DNA of 64,000 bases from Candidatus Gastranaerophilales bacterium. GTDB lineage: Bacteria > Cyanobacteriota > Vampirovibrionia > Gastranaerophilales > Gastranaerophilaceae. The notes beneath the pieces were generated by a model. The model had not been told where the DNA came from, did not search any database, and was given only the letters and a program-made list of their open reading frames with translations. The stretch is taken from assembly GCA_944323995.1 (NCBI GenBank), contig CALUUN010000004.1, positions 1 to 64,000 on the forward strand, given 5' to 3'. The first letter of the stretch is position 1; every line of letters starts with the position of its first letter. Shown here one piece after another: positions 6,964 to 14,021 of this stretch. The position numbers and the translations under genes were made by a program.

Positions 6964-8607
6964 ATGGATTTTCAAAAACTTCTTCAAAACAAACCTTTAT
7001 TATACGGGATTATAGGCGGCATTGTACTTTTGCTGGCCTTGTTTGTTACGATTGGAATTGTAAATTCATCCAAGTCCGGAAACGGTGCCGCAAAAGTTGT
7101 CAGTGAAAAAGTTATAAAAGAGCCTTTAGACTTGCTGACTACGGACAATATCGGCAAAGCCATAGAAATTCAGGCGCTTTTGGCGCGCGAAGGCATTGAT
7201 GCCAGCCGTAAACTCGACGGTACAAAATCAACAATTTTCCTGAAAGAATATACACAAACTCAAAAAGATGCAGCACTTTTAGCTATAGTTAAAAGCGGTC
7301 TGATGGATCAAAACGTCGGGCTGGAAATTTTTGACAAAGGCGATTTCACATCGACAAAAGAAGATAAAAGAATAAGACTTGCAAGAGCCATAAACGGCGA
7401 AATTGCAAGATTAATCCGAAAAATTCCTCCGATAGAAAATGCGTCTGTATTTATTTCAATTCCGGAACAGACAATGTTCACATCTATGCAAAAACCGGTA
7501 ACAGCAACAGTTCAGATTACTATTCCGGCAGGAGATAAACTTGACCAATTGAAAGTAAAAGCAATAACAAACCTTTTGCTTGGCAGCGTAACGGGTTTGA
7601 CAGCGGAGAATATAGCAATTACAGACACAAACGGAAATGTATACTCAAGCATAATTGACGCACAGGACGAAATGCTTGAGAGATTACAGGAAAATGACAA
7701 ATACATGCAGCAAAAAGTTGCGGCGCAGTTGGACAGACTCATCGGTAAAGGTAATTACGTCGTAACCGTAAGCACGTTTTTGCGTCAGGCACCTGTTGAA
7801 AAATTCACCATAGAATACGATCCGACTAAAAAAACAGCCGTAACCGAGCAAAATTTCACCGAAGGTCTTGGAGATCAAACACAGGATTCCAACAGAAATG
7901 TCAGCGCGGTTAGCGTTTATCTGCCGAACGGACTTCCTCAAGGCGGCTCTGATTCTTCGCAAAACAGAAGCTATTCGCGTTCAGCGACCGAAACTCAATA
8001 CGGTGTTACCAAAACTCAAACTAATGAATATATTAAACCGGGTGTTGTTGAAGAAATTTCAGTTGCAGTTACTCTTGAAAAATCCGCAATTCCCGCTAAT
8101 ACAACACTTGAAGAATTGAAAGAACTGATAGCGCATGCCGCAAGTCCGAAAGTTGATCCGGAAAATGTATCAATTGCATTTTCAGATTCAACAGATCCTT
8201 ATCTTGCATCAGACAGACCTGTTAACCTTCCCAAACCGGATGAAACAGGCAATCCGTGGTGGCTTGCAATTGCACTCAGCGGTGCCGGTTTGTTAATCCT
8301 CTTCAAAGTTGTTTCGGATAAAGTTAAACAGGTTCAGGAAGCCAACAGACGCGAAGTCGAACAATTAAGACAAAAAACAGCAGAACAGGATAAACAATTG
8401 AGCGACATCAATTCACGCGCGGCACAGTTAACCGCAAGACAATCCGAACTTGCGCAGAACCTTCTTGAGCAGCAGCAGAGAGAATATCTGCCGCAGCAGG
8501 ATGAAGGCAAACTCCTTGAATCACTCAACAATCTTTCTGCCGAAATGTCAGACGCTGATGCAGAAGAAGCTGCAGAAAAGATTAAGAGCTGGATTGAACA
8601 GGGTTAG
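6964..8607 (+). CDS. fliF: Flagellar MS-ring protein FliF
   Basis: A 547-residue protein with the FliF arrangement. A transmembrane helix at about residues 13-35 is followed by the periplasmic ring-building domains, with the LLTTDNIGKAIEIQALLAREG region and the IARLIRKIPPIENASV motif. A serine-rich insert comes next, then a second membrane helix (about 430-450) and a cytoplasmic coiled coil. The extreme C-terminus, DADAEEAAEKIKSWIEQG, resembles the short FliF tail that binds FliG. FliF forms the MS ring of the flagellar basal body around the export gate. It follows fliE by 32 bases and precedes the FliG-like gene by 18. Confidence 0.93.
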   Translation: MDFQKLLQNKPLLYGIIGGIVLLLALFVTIGIVNSSKSGNGAAKVVSEKVIKEPLDLLTTDNIGKAIEIQALLAREGIDASRKLDGTKSTIFLKEYTQTQKDAALLAIVKSGLMDQNVGLEIFDKGDFTSTKEDKRIRLARAINGEIARLIRKIPPIENASVFISIPEQTMFTSMQKPVTATVQITIPAGDKLDQLKVKAITNLLLGSVTGLTAENIAITDTNGNVYSSIIDAQDEMLERLQENDKYMQQKVAAQLDRLIGKGNYVVTVSTFLRQAPVEKFTIEYDPTKKTAVTEQNFTEGLGDQTQDSNRNVSAVSVYLPNGLPQGGSDSSQNRSYSRSATETQYGVTKTQTNEYIKPGVVEEISVAVTLEKSAIPANTTLEELKELIAHAASPKVDPENVSIAFSDSTDPYLASDRPVNLPKPDETGNPWWLAIALSGAGLLILFKVVSDKVKQVQEANRREVEQLRQKTAEQDKQLSDINSRAAQLTARQSELAQNLLEQQQREYLPQQDEGKLLESLNNLSAEMSDADAEEAAEKIKSWIEQG

Positions 8608-8625
8608 AAATTTTGGTAAAGGAAA

Positions 8626-9627
8626 ATGGCAATACAGGGTTTTAATTATCAGGAATTTGCTCAGAATTTAACGGCGCAGGCTCAGGAACTTGTGCCGCAA
8701 GATTTTGCCGATAACGAAAAACAGTATGTCGTAAACACTCTTTTAAATTTTTCGGCTCTTGCGGGCGAAGCCTTATACAACGATACGGAATCAAACTTCA
8801 ATGCCGATCAGGCAATGATGATAACCCAGATTATTGCGGAATGGGCGTTTCACAAATCGGTTGACCTGATTCGTTCAAAACTCCCGCAGGAATACTGGGA
8901 TCCGATAATGCAGAAAATCGCGTTTACGATTTTTGAAATTGCAAAACAGACTTTTAAACAGGGCCTTCCGCAGGATCAAATATTACAATTAATAGAGCAC
9001 CATGTAAAAAAGACATACCTTGATGCTCTGGCAGAATTAAAAGACAAAGGTTTTATCTCGGAAGGCTTGATGGAACAGGCTTCCAAACAGTCTAATATTG
9101 ATGCTATGATGCAGCAGATGAACGAAGAGCAGGCCGCAGCGGAACAGCCGCAGGTTCAGGCAGATCCTGCGCAGGGTGCTGTTCCCGCAGCACAGAGTAC
9201 ACCTGTTCAGGGCGGCTCAAGTCCGAAGGTTATGAAACTTGCAACCGTAGCGCTTCTTTTCCAAAAAATGAAGCAGGAAAAAGTTCAGACATTTTTGGAC
9301 AAATTCAATCCTGACGACGCATCAACAGTCATAAAATACATGGGCATGCAGGATTTAGGCAGCAGAGTAAGCGTTTCCACCACAATGAAATGCTTAAACG
9401 AAATTCGTACAAATCTGCCCAAACCGCAGGAGTTAAGTCCGAGCAAAATTGTTGCAAAATTACAAAAAGTTACAGAAGGGATAGAACGGCAACAATTGGA
9501 AACAATGCTTAAACCTGAGAGAATGAAGGTAAAACGCCTTGTATTCAATGCTTTGGAGGGTGAGTTTTATGAAGTTGCACCAAAAGTTGCAAACATTATT
9601 GCCACCCATATACAAGATAGTGTATAA
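8626..9627 (+). CDS. FliG-like protein lacking a recognisable torque domain
   Basis: Position between fliF and fliH is that of fliG. The 333-residue length also fits, but the sequence is divergent. Residues 1-160 are helical and not obviously FliG. A Gln/Ala/Pro-rich linker (about 165-195) follows. Residues 200-333 contain KLATVALLFQKMKQEKVQTF and FNPDDASTVIKYM, which resemble the FliG N/middle repeats that bind FliF and FliM. I cannot find the charged C-terminal torque helix of classical FliG. It may be an adaptor that mounts the export apparatus rather than a motor rotor. AAAGGAAA precedes the ATG. Confidence 0.65.
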   Translation: MAIQGFNYQEFAQNLTAQAQELVPQDFADNEKQYVVNTLLNFSALAGEALYNDTESNFNADQAMMITQIIAEWAFHKSVDLIRSKLPQEYWDPIMQKIAFTIFEIAKQTFKQGLPQDQILQLIEHHVKKTYLDALAELKDKGFISEGLMEQASKQSNIDAMMQQMNEEQAAAEQPQVQADPAQGAVPAAQSTPVQGGSSPKVMKLATVALLFQKMKQEKVQTFLDKFNPDDASTVIKYMGMQDLGSRVSVSTTMKCLNEIRTNLPKPQELSPSKIVAKLQKVTEGIERQQLETMLKPERMKVKRLVFNALEGEFYEVAPKVANIIATHIQDSV

Positions 9628-9639
9628 TAATATTGAATC

Positions 9640-10332
9640 ATGATTATTAAAAAGAAAAAAATTCAACCGGAGGAGCTCAAACCGCAGGAAGCCGCTCAGG
9701 AGGCTTCACAACAGGTCGATGAAGATGCCATCGACTTATTTAACCTTGACAATATTGATTTCAAGCAGCGCAACGAGCGGCGCAGAGGCGACAGACGACG
9801 CGGATTCAGACGAATTGACGACAGAAATTTAATCTCGCGTGCCCGAGAAGAGGCCGACGCAATTCGTGAAGCTGCGGCAAAAGAGGGATATCAAAACGGT
9901 TTAGAACAGGCAAAATCAGACATTGAGGATTTAAAAAATTCCATCTCGGCATTTGCAGGCGCAAAGCAGGAGGTTTTTGATAAAATAGCTCCGCAGATTC
10001 TTGAAATAAGTGTTGATATTGCGAAAAAAATAATTAAAAAAGAATTAGCGCAATCGCCCGATATTCTTCTGGAGAGCGTACATGAGATTATGAAAGGTCT
10101 TTCAAAAGAGGAAACCAAGATAACAATCAGGGCGAATCCGTCTCAGGTAAGCATGCTCAAAGGTGAAGTTCCCGAAATAGCGGAAAATCTGGGGCTGGAA
10201 GCTAAAATCATGGTAATTCCGGACGATTCCGTAATGGAAGGCGGGTGCGTTGTGACAACGACAAACGGTGTGGTAGATGCAACAATTGAAACTCAATTGG
10301 CAATAATAAGCGAGGCTTTGAAAGAAATTTAA
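9640..10332 (+). CDS. fliH: Flagellar assembly protein FliH
   Basis: A 230-residue FliH/YscL-type protein. The N-terminus is charged. Residues 45-60 are extremely arginine-rich (RRRGDRRRGFRR). A helical stalk follows (AREEADAIREAAAKEGYQNG), and the C-terminal domain has VDIAKKIIKKEL, IRANPSQVSML and GGCVVTTTNGVVDATIETQL, the conserved FliH end. FliH is the stator-like regulator of the export ATPase FliI. No fliI gene follows here, which is unusual. The stop codon overlaps the flhA start in TAATG. Confidence 0.88.
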   Translation: MIIKKKKIQPEELKPQEAAQEASQQVDEDAIDLFNLDNIDFKQRNERRRGDRRRGFRRIDDRNLISRAREEADAIREAAAKEGYQNGLEQAKSDIEDLKNSISAFAGAKQEVFDKIAPQILEISVDIAKKIIKKELAQSPDILLESVHEIMKGLSKEETKITIRANPSQVSMLKGEVPEIAENLGLEAKIMVIPDDSVMEGGCVVTTTNGVVDATIETQLAIISEALKEI

Positions 10333-12425
10333 TGGCACAGGCTAATTCAGGAAGCAATCCAATAAGTGAAATTTTCTTGGCAGTATTTGTACTGACACTG
10401 CTGTTAATTTTGCTTGTTGAAATGCCGACCTGGGTTATTAATTTTTCAATAAGTTTGAACATAGCACTCGGGATAGTGTTGTTGATGATAGCCTTGTACG
10501 TTCAAAAAACGCTTGAACTTGCAGCATTTCCGTCAATTATACTTCTTGGCACCATGTTTCGTCTGGTACTTTCGATTGCATCTACCAGATTAATTCTTGC
10601 AAAAGGCGAAGCGGGCGAAGTTATTCATGCATTCGGAACATTTGTAACGGGCGGAAACATGGTAGTCGGCGGCGTAATCTTCTTGATTATTACGGTTGTA
10701 CAGTTTATGGTAATCACAAAAGGTGCCGAACGTATTGCCGAAGTTGCCGCAAGGTTTGCGTTGGATGCGATGCCCGGTAAACAAATGACAATCGACGCGG
10801 ATTTTAACGCGGGATTAATATCACCGGAAGAAGCGACCAAAAAGCGTGAAGATTTGCAGAGGGAATCAAACCTTTTCGGTTCAATGGACGGTGCCATGAA
10901 GTTTGTAAAAGGTGATACCATAGCAGGTATTATTATTGTAATCATAAACATAGTAGGCGGCTTGTGCGTAGGTTGTTTGATGAACCAGATGCCGATAGCG
11001 GATGCGGTTGCAAAATATACGGTATTAACAATCGGTGACGGTTTGGCGTCACAGGTTCCGTCGTTGTTGATGTCAATAGCGGCCGGTGTATTTATGACAA
11101 GGTCGTCGGCTGCAAGTTCTTCACTCGGTGCGGATGTTGCGGGTGAAATCTTAAGCAAACCGTATTCACTGTTTTTTGCTTCGGGATTTTTGATGCTGCT
11201 TGCAGTTACAGGGCCTATTACGGGTTTGCCGTGGTTTCCTTTTCTGGCGTTTTCAATCGGGCTCGGCATTGCAGGATTCTCGGTATTGATTAACGCGGAT
11301 GTACAATCACAACTGGGTCAGTTAGAAAACGTGCGTCAGAACATGCAGGATCTTGTTAACCCGAACAGGATGTATGAGCGCCTCGGGGTTGATGTTTTGA
11401 GCTTGCAGGTAGGCTCAAATCTTCTTGTAATCGCGGATCCAGATCAAGAAGGACAATTGCTTGCCAAAATTGCGGCGTTACGTCAAAGGGTTACGGATGA
11501 ACTCGGGTATATTATTCCGAACATAAGAATTATGGATTCATCCGCACTTGATGCGAACGAATACATGATATCAATCCGCGGAAACACTGTTGCAACGGGT
11601 TACGTATACCCAGGCAGATTAATGGTAATAGCGGATCAGTGGGATTCAATGAGAAAAGAAGTTCCGGACGATGCGATTATCGGTATTGATCCGACTTATC
11701 AAACGCAGGCTTACTGGATTACATCAGAAGATGCAAAATCCGCAAGATCGGTTACAGCGGTTGATTCAACCGACGTTATCGTAACTCACCTTCAAGAATG
11801 CGTGCGAAAACACGTTGATGATGTCATGACAAAAACAGATGTTCTTAAACTAATGGAACTTGTAAGATCCCAAGACCCGACACTTGTAAATGACCTTGTG
11901 CCGACGATTATTTCAACAAGCGATTTAAGAAAGATTTTTGTTAACCTAATCAGAGAAAAAGTTTCAATAAAAGACATTATATTTGTATTTGAAAGACTTT
12001 GCGATTACGCGAGATTTTCAAAAGAGCCGGATATATTGTCCGAACGATTGCGTGCGGCGCTCGGCCGTCAGATTTGTCTGTCAAATGTTCAGGATGATAA
12101 AGTTTTGTACGCTCTGACACTTTCGCCGGAGTGGGAAAAAATACTTGACGACAGCTGCCAGAGAACCGAACTCGGTACAATGTTTCTGTTGAATCCGATG
12201 CAGGTTCAGGAGCTTATTGAAACTACGGCAACGACCCTGATGCGTGCACACCAGACTTGCGGCAAACAGCCGGTAATATTGTGTTCACCGAGAATCAGGC
12301 TGCCGCTTTATCAGCTGTTGGAACGTCATATTCCGACTATTGTCGTAATATCATATTCTGAATTGATTACGGATATCAAGGTTGAAGCGATTGACACAAT
12401 CGGCGAAGCCTACGCAATGGAATAA
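10332..12425 (+). CDS. flhA: Flagellar type III export gate protein FlhA
   Basis: A 697-residue FlhA/SctV-family protein. The first 330 residues contain about eight transmembrane helices. The FHIPEP-family loop ERIAEVAARFALDAMPGKQM is followed by IDADFNAGLI, and GDGLASQVPSLLMSIAAG marks the end of the membrane domain. The C-terminal 350 residues form the cytoplasmic ring domain that docks export chaperones. The start overlaps the fliH stop by one base (TAATG), implying translational coupling. I call it FlhA rather than SctV from its neighbours fliE, fliF and fliH. Confidence 0.92.
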   Translation: MAQANSGSNPISEIFLAVFVLTLLLILLVEMPTWVINFSISLNIALGIVLLMIALYVQKTLELAAFPSIILLGTMFRLVLSIASTRLILAKGEAGEVIHAFGTFVTGGNMVVGGVIFLIITVVQFMVITKGAERIAEVAARFALDAMPGKQMTIDADFNAGLISPEEATKKREDLQRESNLFGSMDGAMKFVKGDTIAGIIIVIINIVGGLCVGCLMNQMPIADAVAKYTVLTIGDGLASQVPSLLMSIAAGVFMTRSSAASSSLGADVAGEILSKPYSLFFASGFLMLLAVTGPITGLPWFPFLAFSIGLGIAGFSVLINADVQSQLGQLENVRQNMQDLVNPNRMYERLGVDVLSLQVGSNLLVIADPDQEGQLLAKIAALRQRVTDELGYIIPNIRIMDSSALDANEYMISIRGNTVATGYVYPGRLMVIADQWDSMRKEVPDDAIIGIDPTYQTQAYWITSEDAKSARSVTAVDSTDVIVTHLQECVRKHVDDVMTKTDVLKLMELVRSQDPTLVNDLVPTIISTSDLRKIFVNLIREKVSIKDIIFVFERLCDYARFSKEPDILSERLRAALGRQICLSNVQDDKVLYALTLSPEWEKILDDSCQRTELGTMFLLNPMQVQELIETTATTLMRAHQTCGKQPVILCSPRIRLPLYQLLERHIPTIVVISYSELITDIKVEAIDTIGEAYAME

Positions 12426-12428
12426 AAA

Positions 12429-12638
12429 ATGATTAAGAAATTTTTAATTTTGTTAATAAATCTTTATCAAAAGGTTTCGCGGCTGACACCGCCGGTTTGC
12501 AGGTTCACACCGACCTGTTCGGAGTATATGAAGCAGGCAATCGGGAAATACGGGGTGATAAAAGGCGGCTGGCTCGGGATTAAAAGGGTCTGCAGATGCC
12601 ATCCCTTAAACCCCGGCGGATATGATCCGGTGCCGTAG
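12429..12638 (+). CDS. yidD: Membrane protein insertion efficiency factor YidD
   Basis: A 69-residue protein with the complete YidD signature: [15 protein letters not shown], then [23 protein letters not shown]. YidD assists YidC-dependent insertion of membrane proteins. The gene begins 3 bases after the flhA stop and so probably ends the flagellar transcript. Its usual neighbours (rnpA, yidC) are not here, so this copy has been relocated next to an export-gate gene. Confidence 0.93.
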   Translation: MIKKFLILLINLYQKVSRLTPPVCRFTPTCSEYMKQAIGKYGVIKGGWLGIKRVCRCHPLNPGGYDPVP

Positions 12639-12640
12639 TC

Positions 12641-12669
12641 TTGCCAAAATTCAAAAAAAATGCTATATT
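12641..12669 (+). promoter_or_regulatory. Sigma-70 promoter of prepilin copy B
   Basis: TTGCCA (12641-12646) and TATATT (12664-12669) are separated by 17 bases. The promoter starts two bases after the yidD stop and drives the repeated leader cassette at 12672. Spacing and hexamers are close to the housekeeping consensus. Confidence 0.7.
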
Positions 12670-12671
12670 AA

Positions 12672-12806
12672 AACAGTAGTACGACATAAGAACAACGAAA
12701 GGGGCTAAAAGTATGATGAATAGTGGATTTCAGCCTAAATGGGGGGGGGTACTTCTTTAAGCTCTCACCGTGCGGGTTTCGGGGTATTTTGGAGTAAAGG
12801 TTTTAC
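12672..12806 (+). repeat. 5' leader cassette of large prepilin gene, copy B
   Basis: This is the second copy of the 135-base leader at 1-135, with two mismatches. It contains AAGGGG, the tandem ATG-ATG at 12713-12718 and a G tract of the same length as in copy A. Confidence 0.85.
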
Positions 12807-13830
12807 ACTTGCGGAGGTTTTAATAACTCTTGCGATAATCGGCATAGTCGCGGCATTAACAATCCCGACGTTAGTGCAGAACTTCCAATCAAGAGCATGG
12901 GATACAGCATCAGAAGTATTCCAAAGAAAACTTGAAGAATCGTTAAAGGTAATGAATGTTCAAGGAACCTTAGCAGGATATACAACAACAGAAGCGTTTG
13001 TAAATGAACTTTCAAAACATATTAAAATAACAAGAATATGTGAAAATGATGAAATAACAACATGTTTTGCAGATACAGTAACCTGGGGAACAGAGAATGA
13101 AGAAGTAGAGATGGCAGATGTAAAAAGAGCATCACACTTCGGACAGGATAGCTGGGGAACAAATACTGTAGGAGTACAGTTTGCAAACGGTATTAACGGT
13201 GTAATTGCATACAACCCCGAATGCAGACAGGATCCATATTCAAATCAAATAACAGGAACTAGCTGCTTAGCAATATTATATGACGTAGACGGATTTAAGA
13301 ATCCAAATACACAGAATAAAGATTTAAGAAGTATAAACGTATCAAGTTTAGGCGGAAGTTCATGTTCATTTGAAGTAGACGGAATATGTTTCGGAACACC
13401 ATTTCAACCGACAGCATTAACAGCAGCAGATTGTAACGCAAACAAAGCAAAATACGGTATACAGAACTGCATGACAGTAGATAATGACTATTGGGGCGGC
13501 GCAATGAAAGCATGCGCAGACCAAGGAAAGCGACTACCAAACGACAGTGAACTAACAACTTTAGCAAATGACTTGTACAACACAACAGTAGGCGGCGGCG
13601 ACGGAGAATCAGTATATGCAACCATGAACACAGACAAAGCAAGTTCATACGGCATTCCCCTCACTGATTTAGGTGGCGGAGTTAGCGGCTTCCTCCTGTG
13701 GTCCGGTCTGGAGACGGACGCTCGCTACGCGCACGCACGCGAATTCGGCTCCGTGACCACGCTCTGGGCCTCGAATGGCAACAGAGTCTACTCCGGCCCG
13801 ATCTTCTGGGCGGTTTGCGTAGGTGAATAG
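12739..13830 (+). CDS. Large prepilin-like protein, putative DGR target, copy B
   Basis: The protein has a prepilin signal (KG/FTLAEVLITLAIIG), a membrane helix and a long extracytoplasmic domain that is nearly the same as the copy at 48.6 kb through much of its middle (for example DPYSNQITGTSCLAILYDV). The C-terminus has DNDYWGGAMKAC, RLPNDSELTTLA, LLWSG and a terminal FWAVCVGE, the order seen in DUF1566/FGE-like C-type-lectin domains that many DGR targets use. The last 141 bases are sharply GC-rich compared with the A-rich body of the gene and differ from the other copy mainly in first and second codon positions. The probable true start is ATG 12713, out of frame at the present G-tract length. 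Expected location after processing is a pilus or pseudopilus at the surface. Confidence 0.82.
   Translation: MGGGTSLSSHRAGFGVFWSKGFTLAEVLITLAIIGIVAALTIPTLVQNFQSRAWDTASEVFQRKLEESLKVMNVQGTLAGYTTTEAFVNELSKHIKITRICENDEITTCFADTVTWGTENEEVEMADVKRASHFGQDSWGTNTVGVQFANGINGVIAYNPECRQDPYSNQITGTSCLAILYDVDGFKNPNTQNKDLRSINVSSLGGSSCSFEVDGICFGTPFQPTALTAADCNANKAKYGIQNCMTVDNDYWGGAMKACADQGKRLPNDSELTTLANDLYNTTVGGGDGESVYATMNTDKASSYGIPLTDLGGGVSGFLLWSGLETDARYAHAREFGSVTTLWASNGNRVYSGPIFWAVCVGE
12741..12749 (+). repeat. Poly-G tract (9 G), putative phase-variation site, copy B
   Basis: Nine G follow the tandem start at 12713. From that start, translation ends after 15 residues at 12758-12760. A tract of 7, 10 or 13 G would connect it with the prepilin frame. 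As in copy A, the in-frame ATG at 12739 abuts the tract and has no ribosome binding site. Confidence 0.75.
13690..13830 (+). other. Putative DGR variable region, copy B
   Basis: This 141-base segment runs from the Phe codon before LLWSG to the stop. Aligned without gaps to 48736-48596 it shows 18 residue differences among 46. Between the two copies, 25 of 33 base differences fall in first or second codon positions. Trp, Ser, Gly, Ala and Arg positions between them are unchanged, and the last seven residues (WAVCVGE) are the same. That pattern fits adenine-directed mutagenic retrohoming from a template rich in AAC-type codons. No template repeat or reverse transcriptase is in the window. Confidence 0.75.
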
Positions 13831-13841
13831 CAGCAGAATTT

Positions 13842-13862
13842 CCTCTCCCCTTGTGGGAGAGG
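13842..13862 (+). other. Post-stop hairpin of DGR-like target, copy B
   Basis: An 8-bp perfect stem, CCTCTCCC with GGGAGAGG, and loop CTTGT lie 11 bases after the stop codon. Sequence and spacing are identical downstream of the 48.6-kb copy. In the Bordetella phage DGR a similar 8-bp hairpin after the variable region is needed for target recognition. Against this reading, a third such hairpin (loop CATGT, 48425-48445) occurs away from any variable region, so the hairpin could also belong to a dispersed repeat. There is no T run, so it is a poor terminator. Confidence 0.55.
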
Positions 13863-14021
13863 CTTTGCTTACGTTGATTTGCTTTGCTCCTCAAGGTGGG
13901 AGGGAGTTTCAGGCATATCATTATGGCGATATTGCGATTACCACGCAGACTGCGTCTGCTCGTAATGACAATATGTTATCTTCCTCACCATACGCAAGAC
14001 AGGTGGACTAAAACCTGTCCG
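13863..14021. repeat. Dispersed-repeat-like intergenic sequence
   Basis: The gap between the prepilin and the SNF2 gene holds short repeat fragments. One is CTCCTCAAGGTGGGAGG. Another is a segment ending CTGCTCGTAATGAC that resembles small palindromic repeats common in many bacterial genomes. No open frame is supported here. Confidence 0.35.

Noticed and set aside
12741-12749. G tracts as simple sequencing artefacts
   Set aside because: Possible for exact length, but three independent tracts at the same functional place, each between a good start and the prepilin frame, are unlikely to be artefacts.
13681-13921. Open frames on the opposite strand of the GC-rich prepilin ends (for example 13682-13921 minus)
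   Set aside because: They arise from the GC-rich variable region, have no ribosome binding site and low-complexity Arg/Ser composition.
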